A model generated the notes under the pieces. It had not been told where the DNA came from. It saw nothing but the letters and a program-made list of their open reading frames with translations, and made no database searches. The position numbers and the translations under genes were made by a program. Below are positions 15,404 to 22,900 of a DNA stretch of 51,603 bases, in pieces. Location of the stretch: the NCBI GenBank assembly GCA_017612805.1, contig JAGAFD010000001.1:1-51603 (forward strand). Reading direction: 5' to 3'. Origin of the DNA: Bacilli bacterium (GTDB lineage Bacteria; Bacillota_I; Bacilli_A; RF39; UBA660). Position 1 is the stretch's first letter. Every line of letters starts with the position of its first letter.

Positions 15404-15988
15404 ATGAAAATCGATACAGTAGAATTAAACACAATGGCTGTTAGAGTAAGTCAATATCCAGAAGATAATTTACCAGAATTTTTATTATGTGGTAGAAGTA
15501 ATGTTGGTAAAAGTTCTTTTATTAACACTTTATTAGCTCGTAAAAATTTTGCTAGAACATCGGCTACTCCTGGTAAAACTCAAACACTTAATTTTTATTT
15601 ATGTAATAATGCTTTCTTTTTAGTGGATGTTCCTGGTTATGGATATGCAGCCGTTGATAAACAAAAGCAAAAGAAATTTGGTTTAATGATTGAAGAATAT
15701 ATTAAAACTAGAGAAAATTTAAAAAGAGTATTTATGTTAGTAGATTTCCGTCATAAACCAAGTGAAGATGATATTTTAATGCTAAACTTCTTAAGATATT
15801 ATGATATGCCAGTAACTATTATTGCTACTAAATATGATAAAGTTAATACTAATCAAAGAATAAGATTAGAAAAACTATTAAAAGAAACATTAAACTTAAA
15901 TGAAAATGATTCATTTATTACTTTTTCATCAGTTACTAAAAAAGGCCGTGAAGAAGTATTTGATTTAATCAGTAAAGAATTAAACTAA
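15404..15988 (+). CDS. engB: ribosome-assembly GTPase EngB (YsxC)
   Basis: 194 residues, a single TRAFAC GTPase domain: G1 G-R-S-N-V-G-K-S-S (about 29-37), the switch I Thr region A-T-P-G-K-T-Q-T-L, G3 D-V-P-G-Y-G (about 74-79), G4 T-K-Y-D (about 144-147) and G5 F-S-S-V. EngB assists late assembly of the 50S subunit and is usually essential. The gene has its own promoter and a terminator overlapping the stop. The second ribosome-assembly GTPase, Der, lies about 550 nt downstream, separated by a pseudopilin gene. Confidence 0.95.
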   Translation: MKIDTVELNTMAVRVSQYPEDNLPEFLLCGRSNVGKSSFINTLLARKNFARTSATPGKTQTLNFYLCNNAFFLVDVPGYGYAAVDKQKQKKFGLMIEEYIKTRENLKRVFMLVDFRHKPSEDDILMLNFLRYYDMPVTIIATKYDKVNTNQRIRLEKLLKETLNLNENDSFITFSSVTKKGREEVFDLISKELN

Positions 15989-16010
15989 TTCGTCAAACAG
16001 ACGAATTTTT
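15987..16010 (+). terminator. terminator after engB
   Basis: AATTCGTC (15987-15994), loop AAACA, GACGAATT (16000-16007), then TTT. The 5' arm begins in the stop codon. Confidence 0.8.
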
Positions 16011-16012
16011 AC

Positions 16013-16042
16013 TTGTTTTAAAATATTTAATTATTCTATAAT
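16013..16042 (+). promoter_or_regulatory. promoter of the pseudopilin gene
   Basis: TTGTTT (16013-16018), 18-nt spacer, TATAAT (16037-16042). Confidence 0.65.
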
Positions 16043-16059
16043 TAAAGTAGGTGATAAGT

Positions 16060-16482
16060 ATGAATAATAAAGGTTTTACATTAGTAGAAGTATTAGCAAC
16101 TGTTGCTATATTAGGAATCTTAATTGGACTAACGGTACCAGCAAGTATTGCAATTGGAAATCGTATTAAAACCAATATGTATTGTAAAAAGATTACGATG
16201 CTAGAAAAAAGTGCTGTTTTATATGGCCAAGATAACTATGATTTAGTATATAGTAAAGGTACTACTGGATTAACGATCAAAGTATCTGATTTAGTTATTA
16301 ATGGATATTTAAAGAAAGATAATAAAGATCTTGAAGTTGGTAAAGGGGCGATTGTTAATCCTAAAACGAGTGGTAGTTTAGATAATTATCGTATTCGTTT
16401 AAAAGTAGACAATGTTAATACTAAGAACCGTGTTACAGCAACTTGTATTGAATCTGATTGTACTAATTTATGTCCAGAATAG
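16060..16482 (+). CDS. type IV pseudopilin (ComGC/PilE-like)
   Basis: 140 residues. A class III signal of only four residues (M-N-N-K) precedes G and the methylated-F motif G-F-T-L-V-E-V-L, followed by a roughly 20-residue hydrophobic helix with the conserved Glu at +5. The globular domain has four cysteines: one near residue 43 and three close together at the C-terminus (C-I-E-S-D-C-T-N-L-C-P-E). It would be processed by a prepilin peptidase and assembled in a pilus or competence pseudopilus. No assembly ATPase, platform protein or peptidase gene is nearby, so it is an orphan. ATG 16060 follows AGGTGATA. Confidence 0.85.
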   Translation: MNNKGFTLVEVLATVAILGILIGLTVPASIAIGNRIKTNMYCKKITMLEKSAVLYGQDNYDLVYSKGTTGLTIKVSDLVINGYLKKDNKDLEVGKGAIVNPKTSGSLDNYRIRLKVDNVNTKNRVTATCIESDCTNLCPE

Positions 16483-16483
16483 T

Positions 16484-16512
16484 TTGCAACATCATTAATT
16501 CTATGTTATTAT
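16484..16512 (+). promoter_or_regulatory. promoter of der
   Basis: TTGCAA (16484-16489), 17-nt spacer, TATTAT (16507-16512). Confidence 0.7.
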
Positions 16513-16539
16513 TAAAAACCAGAAATGTGGGTGATTTAA

Positions 16540-17847
16540 ATGAAAAAGACAGTTTGTTTAATTGGTCGACCTAACGTTGGTAAATCAACGCTTTTTAATC
16601 GTCTTATCAAAGAAAAGAAAGCTATTATCATGGATGAACCTGGTATAACTCGTGATCGTTTATATGGTAATGTTTTTTATAATAATAAAGCTTTCTTACT
16701 AATTGATACTGGTGGAATTACTTTTGAAGAAGGTAATTTTAATGAAGATATTAAATTGCAAGCGGAATTAGCAATTAATGAATCGGATGTTATTATCTAT
16801 TTAGTTGATGGTAGAACACCAATTACTAGTGATGATATTGAAATTAGGAATTTATTAATGCGTTTTAATAAAAAAGTGGTAGTTGCCGTAAATAAATTAG
16901 ATAATGATAATCTAGCCAATGAAGTATATAATTTTTATGAATTGGGATTTGCTAATGTTTTTGCTATTTCAGCCGCCCACAATCTAGGAATTAAAGAATT
17001 ATTAGATGAAGTAACCGCCGATTTTAGTGAAGTAGAAGAAGTTAAATCATCTTATCCAAGAATTAGCTTAATTGGAAGGCCAAACGTTGGTAAATCATCT
17101 TTAGTCAATGCTATGTTAAACGAAGAAAGAAGTATTGTATCTGATGTTGCTGGTACTACAAGAGATAGTATTGATACTAATTTCCGTTATGAAGGTAATA
17201 CCTATACTTTAGTAGATACTGCCGGAATGCGAAAAAAAGGTAAGATTTATGAAAATGTTGAAAAATATAGTTTAATTCGCAGTTTAAAAGCAATTGAAAA
17301 TAGTGATGTATGTGTTTTAGTTATTGATGCTTCTGAAGGTATTATTGAACATGATAAACATATTGCGTCATATGCGATTGATGCTGGTAAAGGTTTAGTA
17401 TTATGCGTTAATAAATGGGATTTAATTGAAAATAGTGATGAAAAGATCAAAGAATGGAAATTATTATTAAAGCATGAATTTCAATTCATTCCTTATGTTA
17501 AAGTAGTATTTTTATCAGCTAAAACTAAAAAACGTGTTCACACGTTAATGCCAGAAGTATTAACAGCTTACGAAAATAATAATAAAGTTATTAAAACTAG
17601 TTTATTAAATGACTGTATTGTTGATGCCGTAAGTTTACATGAACCACCTTCATATAAAGGAAGAAGATTAAAAATATTATTTGTTAATCAAACTAGCTCT
17701 AATCCACCCAAATTTACTTTTAGTGTTAATTCGAAAAATTTAGTTCATTTTAGTTATCAAAGATATTTAGAAAATAAGATTCGTGAGTCTTTTGATTTAA
17801 CCGGAACACCAATTATAATTCAATTTAAAAATCGTAGTGATAAGTAA
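16540..17847 (+). CDS. der: ribosome-biogenesis GTPase Der (EngA)
   Basis: 435 residues with two tandem GTPase domains followed by a KH-like domain, the unique Der layout. G1 of domain 1 is G-R-P-N-V-G-K-S-T (about 8-16), with G3 D-T-G-G and G4 N-K-L-D. Domain 2 has G-R-P-N-V-G-K-S-S (about 182-190), D-T-A-G-M and N-K-W-D. The C-terminal part (about 350-435) is the KH-like domain with P-P-K-F-T-F. Der acts in 50S maturation and is usually essential. The terminator's 5' arm encodes the last residues (S-D-K). Confidence 0.96.
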   Translation: MKKTVCLIGRPNVGKSTLFNRLIKEKKAIIMDEPGITRDRLYGNVFYNNKAFLLIDTGGITFEEGNFNEDIKLQAELAINESDVIIYLVDGRTPITSDDIEIRNLLMRFNKKVVVAVNKLDNDNLANEVYNFYELGFANVFAISAAHNLGIKELLDEVTADFSEVEEVKSSYPRISLIGRPNVGKSSLVNAMLNEERSIVSDVAGTTRDSIDTNFRYEGNTYTLVDTAGMRKKGKIYENVEKYSLIRSLKAIENSDVCVLVIDASEGIIEHDKHIASYAIDAGKGLVLCVNKWDLIENSDEKIKEWKLLLKHEFQFIPYVKVVFLSAKTKKRVHTLMPEVLTAYENNNKVIKTSLLNDCIVDAVSLHEPPSYKGRRLKILFVNQTSSNPPKFTFSVNSKNLVHFSYQRYLENKIRESFDLTGTPIIIQFKNRSDK

Positions 17848-17864
17848 CAACTTATCACTTTTTT
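17836..17864 (+). terminator. terminator overlapping the end of der
   Basis: AGTGATAAGT (17836-17845) and ACTTATCACT (17850-17859) form a perfect 10-bp stem, loop AACA, then T5. The stop codon lies at the top of the stem and loop. Confidence 0.85.
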
Positions 17865-17887
17865 CATATAAATAAATAGGTGATTAT

Positions 17888-18124
17888 ATGAATAATGAAT
17901 TATTAGATAAAGTAGAAGCAAAGACCAATGTATCGAAAGATACTTTAACTTTATTAGCTAAAAAAATTGAAGACTCTAATTTAACGGATGAATCAGTATT
18001 AAGGGATGTTATTAAAACTTTATCTAAAATAACTAATAAAGATGTCTCAAAGGAGAGGGAAGATAAAATAATCAACGCGATTATGAATAATAAGATTCCA
18101 AATAATATTGATAAATTCTTTTAA
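17888..18124 (+). CDS. spoVIF: sporulation protein SpoVIF (YjcC-like)
   Basis: 78 residues, helical. The pattern K-V-E-A-K-T-N-V-S-K-D-T-L-T-L-L-A, then D-E-S-V-L-R-D-V-I, N-K-D-V-S-K-E-R-E-D-K-I-I and a closing N-K-I-P-N-N-I fits the small SpoVIF/YjcC family. In Bacillus that family acts late in spore-coat assembly. It is adjacent to spoIVA (54 nt apart), which supports a sporulation role. The start is ATG 17888 after AGGTGATTAT. Recognition is from memory of the family pattern. Confidence 0.75.
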   Translation: MNNELLDKVEAKTNVSKDTLTLLAKKIEDSNLTDESVLRDVIKTLSKITNKDVSKEREDKIINAIMNNKIPNNIDKFF

Positions 18125-18178
18125 TTTGGTTCTAAGAATTCTTGCTTTACATAAGTATTACTATAAAGTGAGGTATAT

Positions 18179-19657
18179 ATGGAAAGAAAAGAAATTATTG
18201 AAAATTTAAAAAATCGTGGTAATGGTGAAATTTATTTAGGAGTTGTAGGTAGTGTACGAACTGGTAAATCAACCTTTATTAAAAAACTAATTGAAAAAAT
18301 GATTGTACCAAATATTGATGATGAATTTATTAAAAAACAATGTTTGGATGAAATCCCTCAAACCAGTGGCGGAAAAAATATTATGACGATTGAACCAAAG
18401 TTTGTTCCATCTAATGGGGCATTAATTGAACTTGATGGTTTAAAAACTAATATTAAGTTAGTTGATTGTGTTGGTTTTGTAACGCCAAACGCGATAGGTT
18501 ATTTAGATAATGATGGGAATCCTCGTATGGTAAAAACTCCTTGGTATAGTGAAGAGATTCCGTTTATTGAAGCTGCTGAAATTGGAACGCAAAAAGTTAT
18601 TAAAGATCATGCCACCATTGGTATAGTAGTTACTTGTGATGGATCATTTTCTGAACTTTCTAGAGCTGATTACATTGAACCTGAAGAAAAAGTGATTAAT
18701 GAATTAGTCAGTATTGGAAAACCATTTGTAATTATTGTTAATACCAATGATATTAATAGTAATAGTTGTATGGAAGTAGTAAATGAACTTAAAAATAAAT
18801 ATGAAGTTCCTATTCTACCAGTTAATATTGACATGATGAACGATAATGATATTAATAATATTTTAAGAGAAACTTTATATGAATATCCGGTAGATAATAT
18901 TGAAATCAAAATTCCAGAATGGATATCAGTATTACCAAGTAGCCATTATTTAAAAGAGCATTATTTAACTTGTATTAAAGAAAGTGTTAAGACTGTTAGA
19001 AAAGTAAGAGATGTTGATGGAATTATTAGTGCTTATGAAGATAGTCCTTTTATAAATAAAGCTTTTATTAGTAAAATTGATTCTAAAACCGGTATTGTGG
19101 AATTAACTCTTGAAAGTGATGATGCATTATATGATGAAGTATTAAGTGAATATATGAATGGTAAGAAAAATTCTAAAGCTGAAACATTGCGTATTTTTGC
19201 TAACTATGATGAATTAGAAAAAGAACAAAACACCATTAAGCAAGCATTAAAAATGGTTAAAAATGGTGGTTATGGTATTGTCTATCCGGAATTAAAAGAT
19301 ATGCGCTTAGAAACACCAGAGATTATTAAACAGGGTGGTAAGTACGGTGTTAAATTAAAAGCTATTGCCCAGTCGATTCATATGATGAAAGTGGATGTCG
19401 AAAGTGTATTTGAACCAATTATCGGTTCTGAACTACAATCTAAAGAATTAATTGATCATATTATGAAAGATTATGAATCCGATCCATCAAGTATTTGGAA
19501 AAGTGAAATCTTTGGTCGTAGTTTAGATGAAATTGTTAAAGAAGGTATTCAAGCTAAATTAGCAATGATGCCAGACCAAACTCGTTATAAATTACAAAGT
19601 ACGGTAACTAAAATAGTTAATAAAGGATCGAATAATTTAATTGCTTTAGTTTTCTAG
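18179..19657 (+). CDS. spoIVA: stage IV sporulation protein A (spore-coat morphogenetic ATPase)
   Basis: 492 residues, the family length. The N-terminal TRAFAC-like nucleotide-binding domain has Walker A G-S-V-R-T-G-K-S-T (about 24-32), an R-T-G-K-S variant specific to SpoIVA, a Walker B-like D-C-V-G-F block, and N-T-N-D at the base-recognition position. The long C-terminal region ends in A-L-V-F, which anchors the coat basement layer through SpoVM in Bacillus. SpoIVA hydrolyses ATP to polymerise over the forespore. Start: ATATATG after GTGAGGTA, 54 nt after spoVIF. Confidence 0.96.
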   Translation: MERKEIIENLKNRGNGEIYLGVVGSVRTGKSTFIKKLIEKMIVPNIDDEFIKKQCLDEIPQTSGGKNIMTIEPKFVPSNGALIELDGLKTNIKLVDCVGFVTPNAIGYLDNDGNPRMVKTPWYSEEIPFIEAAEIGTQKVIKDHATIGIVVTCDGSFSELSRADYIEPEEKVINELVSIGKPFVIIVNTNDINSNSCMEVVNELKNKYEVPILPVNIDMMNDNDINNILRETLYEYPVDNIEIKIPEWISVLPSSHYLKEHYLTCIKESVKTVRKVRDVDGIISAYEDSPFINKAFISKIDSKTGIVELTLESDDALYDEVLSEYMNGKKNSKAETLRIFANYDELEKEQNTIKQALKMVKNGGYGIVYPELKDMRLETPEIIKQGGKYGVKLKAIAQSIHMMKVDVESVFEPIIGSELQSKELIDHIMKDYESDPSSIWKSEIFGRSLDEIVKEGIQAKLAMMPDQTRYKLQSTVTKIVNKGSNNLIALVF

Positions 19658-19659
19658 GT

Positions 19660-19688
19660 TTGACAAATAAATAATAATATGTTATTAT
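19660..19688 (+). promoter_or_regulatory. promoter of the 19708 gene
   Basis: TTGACA (19660-19665), 17-nt spacer, TATTAT (19683-19688). It begins 2 nt after the spoIVA stop codon. Confidence 0.75.
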
Positions 19689-19707
19689 TTCAAACCGTGG
19701 GGTGAAA

Positions 19708-20340
19708 ATGGTGAGTGAATTAAACGCAAAAAATATTATATTATATCAAGCAGGTTTAGACCATTTTAAAAAAGAATTAAAAAATAAAATTGCTTATGCA
19801 TATGATACATATTGTTATAGTAAATTAGATCCATTATTTATTACTTTAAAAGAAATGGATAAGAAAACTTTTAACAAAGTAAATAAAAATCTTATTGGCG
19901 TTTGTGATAATCGTGCAATTGCTGATTTTCCAAAAACAATGAATTATTTAGTACAAAATATTGATTTGGCTAAAACTTATTTAGAAGAATACAATCAATA
20001 TAAAATATTTATTAAAAATTTTGCGGCTTTATGGGTTGAAAGAAAACAAACTGAAGCTAATGAATGTTATTTAGAATGTCGTTTAAGAATAATTGCTAAA
20101 TTAAAACAATCATATCGCAAAAGTTATGAAGAACGTGGTTTTACTGACGAACAATTTTTACTTGAATTATTAGGTAGTTTGCCTAAACATTTAGATGAAG
20201 AAATGAGAGCTTCTTGTGCTGAATTAAGAATTAAATTAATGAATGATCTTAATGGTAGAGATTTTAAATCTCGTAAAGATCGTCGTTTAGTAAATCAACG
20301 TCGTATGGTTGGTCATATTAAACCAATAAATAATATGTAA
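19708..20340 (+). CDS. conserved-looking helical protein of unknown function
   Basis: 210 residues, no signal peptide or membrane span, rich in Lys, Glu, Leu and Tyr, therefore cytosolic and mostly helical. The C-terminal 30 residues are strongly basic (R-K-D-R-R, N-Q-R-R) and could bind nucleic acid. No family is recognised. It has a near-consensus vegetative promoter of its own, so it is not simply part of the spoIVA unit. ATG 19708 is 4 nt after GGGGTGA. Confidence 0.55.
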   Translation: MVSELNAKNIILYQAGLDHFKKELKNKIAYAYDTYCYSKLDPLFITLKEMDKKTFNKVNKNLIGVCDNRAIADFPKTMNYLVQNIDLAKTYLEEYNQYKIFIKNFAALWVERKQTEANECYLECRLRIIAKLKQSYRKSYEERGFTDEQFLLELLGSLPKHLDEEMRASCAELRIKLMNDLNGRDFKSRKDRRLVNQRRMVGHIKPINNM

Positions 20341-20504
20341 ATAAATAATCAAATAAATGCCAATTTTGTGGCAAATATTTGGTTTTTTTATGCTAAAATA
20401 GCGATTTTTCTTGCATAAATACGGCATTTTTGGTACTTTTAGATTGTAAGGGTAACATAATGCCCGTACATATAATAGATTTTATTTTAGGAGGTAAAAT
20501 TATT
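20341..20504 (+). promoter_or_regulatory. promoter/leader region of the HU gene
   Basis: Contains a weak terminator for the upstream gene (TGCCA/TGGCA then CAAATATTTG and T7, about 20357-20388), an extended -10 TGCTAAAAT right after it (about 20391-20399), and a second -10 TATAAT at 20471-20476. The mRNA leader from the second site would be short and ends in AGGAGG. More than one promoter would fit an abundant protein. Confidence 0.5.
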
Positions 20505-20777
20505 ATGTCAAAAACTGAATTAGTAGAATTCATCGCTTCTAAAGCTGGATTAACAAAAGCAGATGCTGCTCGTGCTTTAGATGCTGCAGTAGAAGGTATT
20601 ACTGCTGGTCTTAAAAAAGAAGGAAAGGTTGCTTTAGTTGGTTTTGGTACATTTGCTGCTAAAAAACGTCCTGCTAGAGAAGGTATTAACCCATTAACAA
20701 AACAACCAATTAAGATTGCTGCTAAAACTGTTGCATCATTCAAAGCTGGTTCTAAATTAAAAGACGCTTTAAACTAA
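20505..20777 (+). CDS. hup: HU-family DNA-binding protein
   Basis: 90 residues, the exact HU length. M-S-K-T-E-L-V-E-F-I-A at the N-terminus and G-F-G-T-F-A-A-K-K-R-P-A-R-E-G-I-N-P-L-T-K, the DNA-contacting beta-arm with the Arg-x-Gly-x-Asn-Pro intercalation tip. It dimerises to bend and compact DNA. The start at ATG 20505 is fixed by TTAGGAGGTAAAA, a canonical strong RBS. It is monocistronic with a strong palindromic terminator. Confidence 0.96.
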   Translation: MSKTELVEFIASKAGLTKADAARALDAAVEGITAGLKKEGKVALVGFGTFAAKKRPAREGINPLTKQPIKIAAKTVASFKAGSKLKDALN

Positions 20778-20790
20778 GATAAGCAAATTA

Positions 20791-20820
20791 AATAACCCTT
20801 TATAAAGGGTTATTTTTTTT
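20791..20820 (+). terminator. terminator after hup
   Basis: AATAACCC (20791-20798) and GGGTTATT (20807-20814) around TTTATAAA (itself palindromic), followed by T6. Confidence 0.9.
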
Positions 20821-20885
20821 ATGGCTTTTTATATAACTTTTTGTTATACTTAAAGTAGGAAAGTAATAAAAAAGGATGAATAAAT

Positions 20886-21503
20886 ATGAAATCATTTTTT
20901 AAAAACCATATTAAATTAATATTTGCTTTTATTTTAGGTGGCCTTATTTCTAGTAGCATTGTAGTTATTTTTGCTATTTCTTCTAATAATATAACTTATA
21001 CACCACCACAAGGAGTATCAGCTAATACTGTAGCTAATGCCTTGGATGATTTATATAATATTACGGAGCAAAGAATTAATCTAAATAATATGCCAATGCC
21101 TACACACTTTTTACATGATGGCACTAATATGCCAGATGAAACTTCACCAACTACTACGAATGAATATTCACGCGTTTATTTAGGCTATTATGAAGATGTT
21201 ATTTATGGTAGTAATGAAGCTCAATATGGAGTTTGTATAGTAATGCATGATGACCTATTTGAATTAGCAAATCCTAGGATGCATTGCTTTAGGCCTAACA
21301 GCATTCTGTTGGAGACAGCTCACTTAAGACAAGTGTTTCCTGCTTTTGAATGTAACAATGAATATTGTGAAGGCTCAGAAGTTGATTCGATTTATGTTTC
21401 GTGTCGAGTTTATTATAATGGCAGTGTTTCTTGTCATGATGATATATTTGGCGGAAGTTGTTATTTATATACCGATTATGAAAATGAAGATCGCTGTTGG
21501 TAA
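20886..21503 (+). CDS. Cys-rich exported protein, paralogue 1
   Basis: 205 residues. Basic N-terminus and one membrane segment (about 11-32) with the motif F-I-L-G-G, then A-I-S-S-N and the segment I-T-Y-T-P ... V-A-N-A-L-D-D-L-Y. This resembles the N-terminal V-x-x-A-L-D-x-L-Y signature of many Firmicute surface proteins. The exported domain has about eight cysteines, all in its second half. It shares the whole layout with the next gene (N-N-M-x-x-P-T, A/S-P-T/L, R-V-Y-L-x-Y-Y, H-C-F-R, H-L-x-x-x-F-P). Function unknown. An extended -10 TGTTATACT near 20848 is likely the promoter. Confidence 0.65.
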   Translation: MKSFFKNHIKLIFAFILGGLISSSIVVIFAISSNNITYTPPQGVSANTVANALDDLYNITEQRINLNNMPMPTHFLHDGTNMPDETSPTTTNEYSRVYLGYYEDVIYGSNEAQYGVCIVMHDDLFELANPRMHCFRPNSILLETAHLRQVFPAFECNNEYCEGSEVDSIYVSCRVYYNGSVSCHDDIFGGSCYLYTDYENEDRCW

Positions 21504-21530
21504 TAAATAAAAGTAGAGAGGAAAAAGAAT

Positions 21531-22097
21531 ATGCAAAAGTTTACTAAATTTATTAAAAATAACATAAAAATAGTAATTGGCTTTATTTTAGGCGGAATTC
21601 TTTTCGGTGGTGTTACTTTTACAGCGGCATCTTCTGGAAACGCTAGCGGAGTAACTTATACAACTTCCGGTACCACTACAACGGTTCAAGCAAAAATAGA
21701 TGAATTATATGGAAAAACGTCTTCGTGGTTTGATGTTAACAATATGAGTGCACCAACTAATTATTTATTTGATGATCATGCTCCAGATGCAACATCACCA
21801 TTATTTCCACCAGAAGGTAAAAGAGTATATTTAGCATATTATCCTGATGGAAACATTGGCGTATGTATTTTTAAGGATAATGAGCAACATTGCTTTAGAA
21901 GTATCGAATGGATTGCCGAATCAAAGCATCTTCAAAGTATATTTCCTAGTAGCGAATGTCATTATGAATACGGCATCTTAGTTTGCGATAATAATGAAGC
22001 AGGGTGTTTTATTCAAAACGATGGCATAGTTAATTGCTGGGATAAGATTGAATACGAGGAGTGCACCGCAGGATTAGATAACAATTGGTGCGGATAA
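21531..22097 (+). CDS. Cys-rich exported protein, paralogue 2
   Basis: 188 residues, a tandem paralogue of the upstream gene, 27 nt apart and surely cotranscribed. N-terminal membrane segment with F-I-L-G-G, then V-T-Y-T-T and V-Q-A-K-I-D-E-L-Y. Shared blocks include V-N-N-M-S-A-P-T-N, R-V-Y-L-A-Y-Y, V-C-I-F, H-C-F-R-S and L-Q-S-I-F-P-S-S-E-C. Identity between the paralogues is only moderate outside these blocks, so the duplication is not recent. The RBS is AGAGAGGAAA. Function unknown; disulfide-stabilised extracytoplasmic domains are likely. Confidence 0.65.
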   Translation: MQKFTKFIKNNIKIVIGFILGGILFGGVTFTAASSGNASGVTYTTSGTTTTVQAKIDELYGKTSSWFDVNNMSAPTNYLFDDHAPDATSPLFPPEGKRVYLAYYPDGNIGVCIFKDNEQHCFRSIEWIAESKHLQSIFPSSECHYEYGILVCDNNEAGCFIQNDGIVNCWDKIEYEECTAGLDNNWCG

Positions 22098-22102
22098 TTA
22101 TT

Positions 22103-22131
22103 AAAATAACTTATAAAAGAGTTATTTTTTT
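22103..22131 (+). terminator. terminator after the exported paralogues
   Basis: AATAACT (22105-22111) and AGTTATT (22120-22126) form the stem, then T5. Confidence 0.8.
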
Positions 22132-22145
22132 ATGCTAAAAAATGA

Positions 22146-22174
22146 TTGAAACCCACTTGACTTTATAGTATAAT
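22146..22174 (+). promoter_or_regulatory. promoter of the methyltransferase gene
   Basis: TTGAAA (22146-22151), 17-nt spacer, TATAAT (22169-22174). It is one of the best vegetative promoters in the window. Confidence 0.8.
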
Positions 22175-22209
22175 TTTAGTATTAAACGCATTTTGGGATA
22201 TGGTGGTTT

Positions 22210-22800
22210 ATGAATCATTATTTTACTGATAATTCGGATTTAAAAAGTGAATTAAAAAATATTGTGTATCACTATAATGATTATACTTTTAACTTTACTA
22301 GTGATAATGGGGTATTTTGTAAAGATCGTATTGATTTTGGTAGTGATTTATTAGTAAAAGCATATTTAAAAAATGCTAGAAATAATCTTGATATTTTAGA
22401 TGTTGGTTGTGGCTATGGTTTTATGGGTTTAGTAATAGCTAAATTAACCAATTCACATGTAGATTTAATTGATATTAATAAACGAGCACTTCACTTATGT
22501 GAAATGAATATTAAATCATTAAAAGTTGATGCTAATTGTTTTTATAGTAATATTTATGAAAACGTTTCTAATAAATATGATGTTATTATAACAAACCCGC
22601 CAATTAGGGCAGGCAAAAAGGTGGTTTATGGTATTTTAAAAGAGGCACTAAATCATATGAAACCAAATGGTGAATTATGGTTTGTTATAAGAAAGAATCA
22701 AGGAGCTTTATCAGCAATCAAAGATATTAGTGATTTATATGATTGCACTGTGGTTGATAAAGCCAAAGGATTTTTAATAATTTGTGCAAAAAGCCGTTGA
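22210..22800 (+). CDS. YbxB/RsmC-like 16S rRNA guanine methyltransferase
   Basis: 196 residues, class I methyltransferase of the small-MTS family: H-Y-F-T at the N-terminus, motif I D-V-G-C-G-Y-G-F-M-G (about 61-70), D-I-N-K-R-A, and the N-P-P-I-R-A-G (about 131-137) motif of N-methyltransferases acting on guanine. YbxB lies directly before rpoB in Bacillus subtilis, as here, which supports the assignment. RsmC-type enzymes make m2G in 16S rRNA. The stop is TGA. The rpoB promoter starts within its last codons. Confidence 0.85.
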   Translation: MNHYFTDNSDLKSELKNIVYHYNDYTFNFTSDNGVFCKDRIDFGSDLLVKAYLKNARNNLDILDVGCGYGFMGLVIAKLTNSHVDLIDINKRALHLCEMNIKSLKVDANCFYSNIYENVSNKYDVIITNPPIRAGKKVVYGILKEALNHMKPNGELWFVIRKNQGALSAIKDISDLYDCTVVDKAKGFLIICAKSR

Positions 22801-22825
22801 CAAGGAATAATATAACTGATAAAAT
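22797..22825 (+). promoter_or_regulatory. promoter 1 of rpoBC
   Basis: TTGACA (22797-22802), 17-nt spacer, TAAAAT (22820-22825). The -35 overlaps the TGA stop of the methyltransferase. Confidence 0.75.
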
Positions 22826-22831
22826 TATAAA

Positions 22832-22861
22832 TTGGTGACGTATTGTTTTTTCTTGTACAAT
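22832..22861 (+). promoter_or_regulatory. possible promoter 2 of rpoBC
   Basis: TTGGTG (22832-22837), 18-nt spacer, TACAAT (22856-22861). Weaker than promoter 1. Confidence 0.4.
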
Positions 22862-22900
22862 ATAGGCTCAAAAAAATCTTATGCATAGGGGTGAAACGAA

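Noticed and set aside
20791-20814. 24-nt palindrome as mobile-element repeat or operator
   Set aside because: It is followed by a T-run directly after hup and is a standard terminator.
22798-22800. Mycoplasma-like genetic code (TGA = Trp)
   Set aside because: TGA ends the methyltransferase here and cotJC at 46298-46300 at the expected lengths, and Trp is encoded by TGG throughout.
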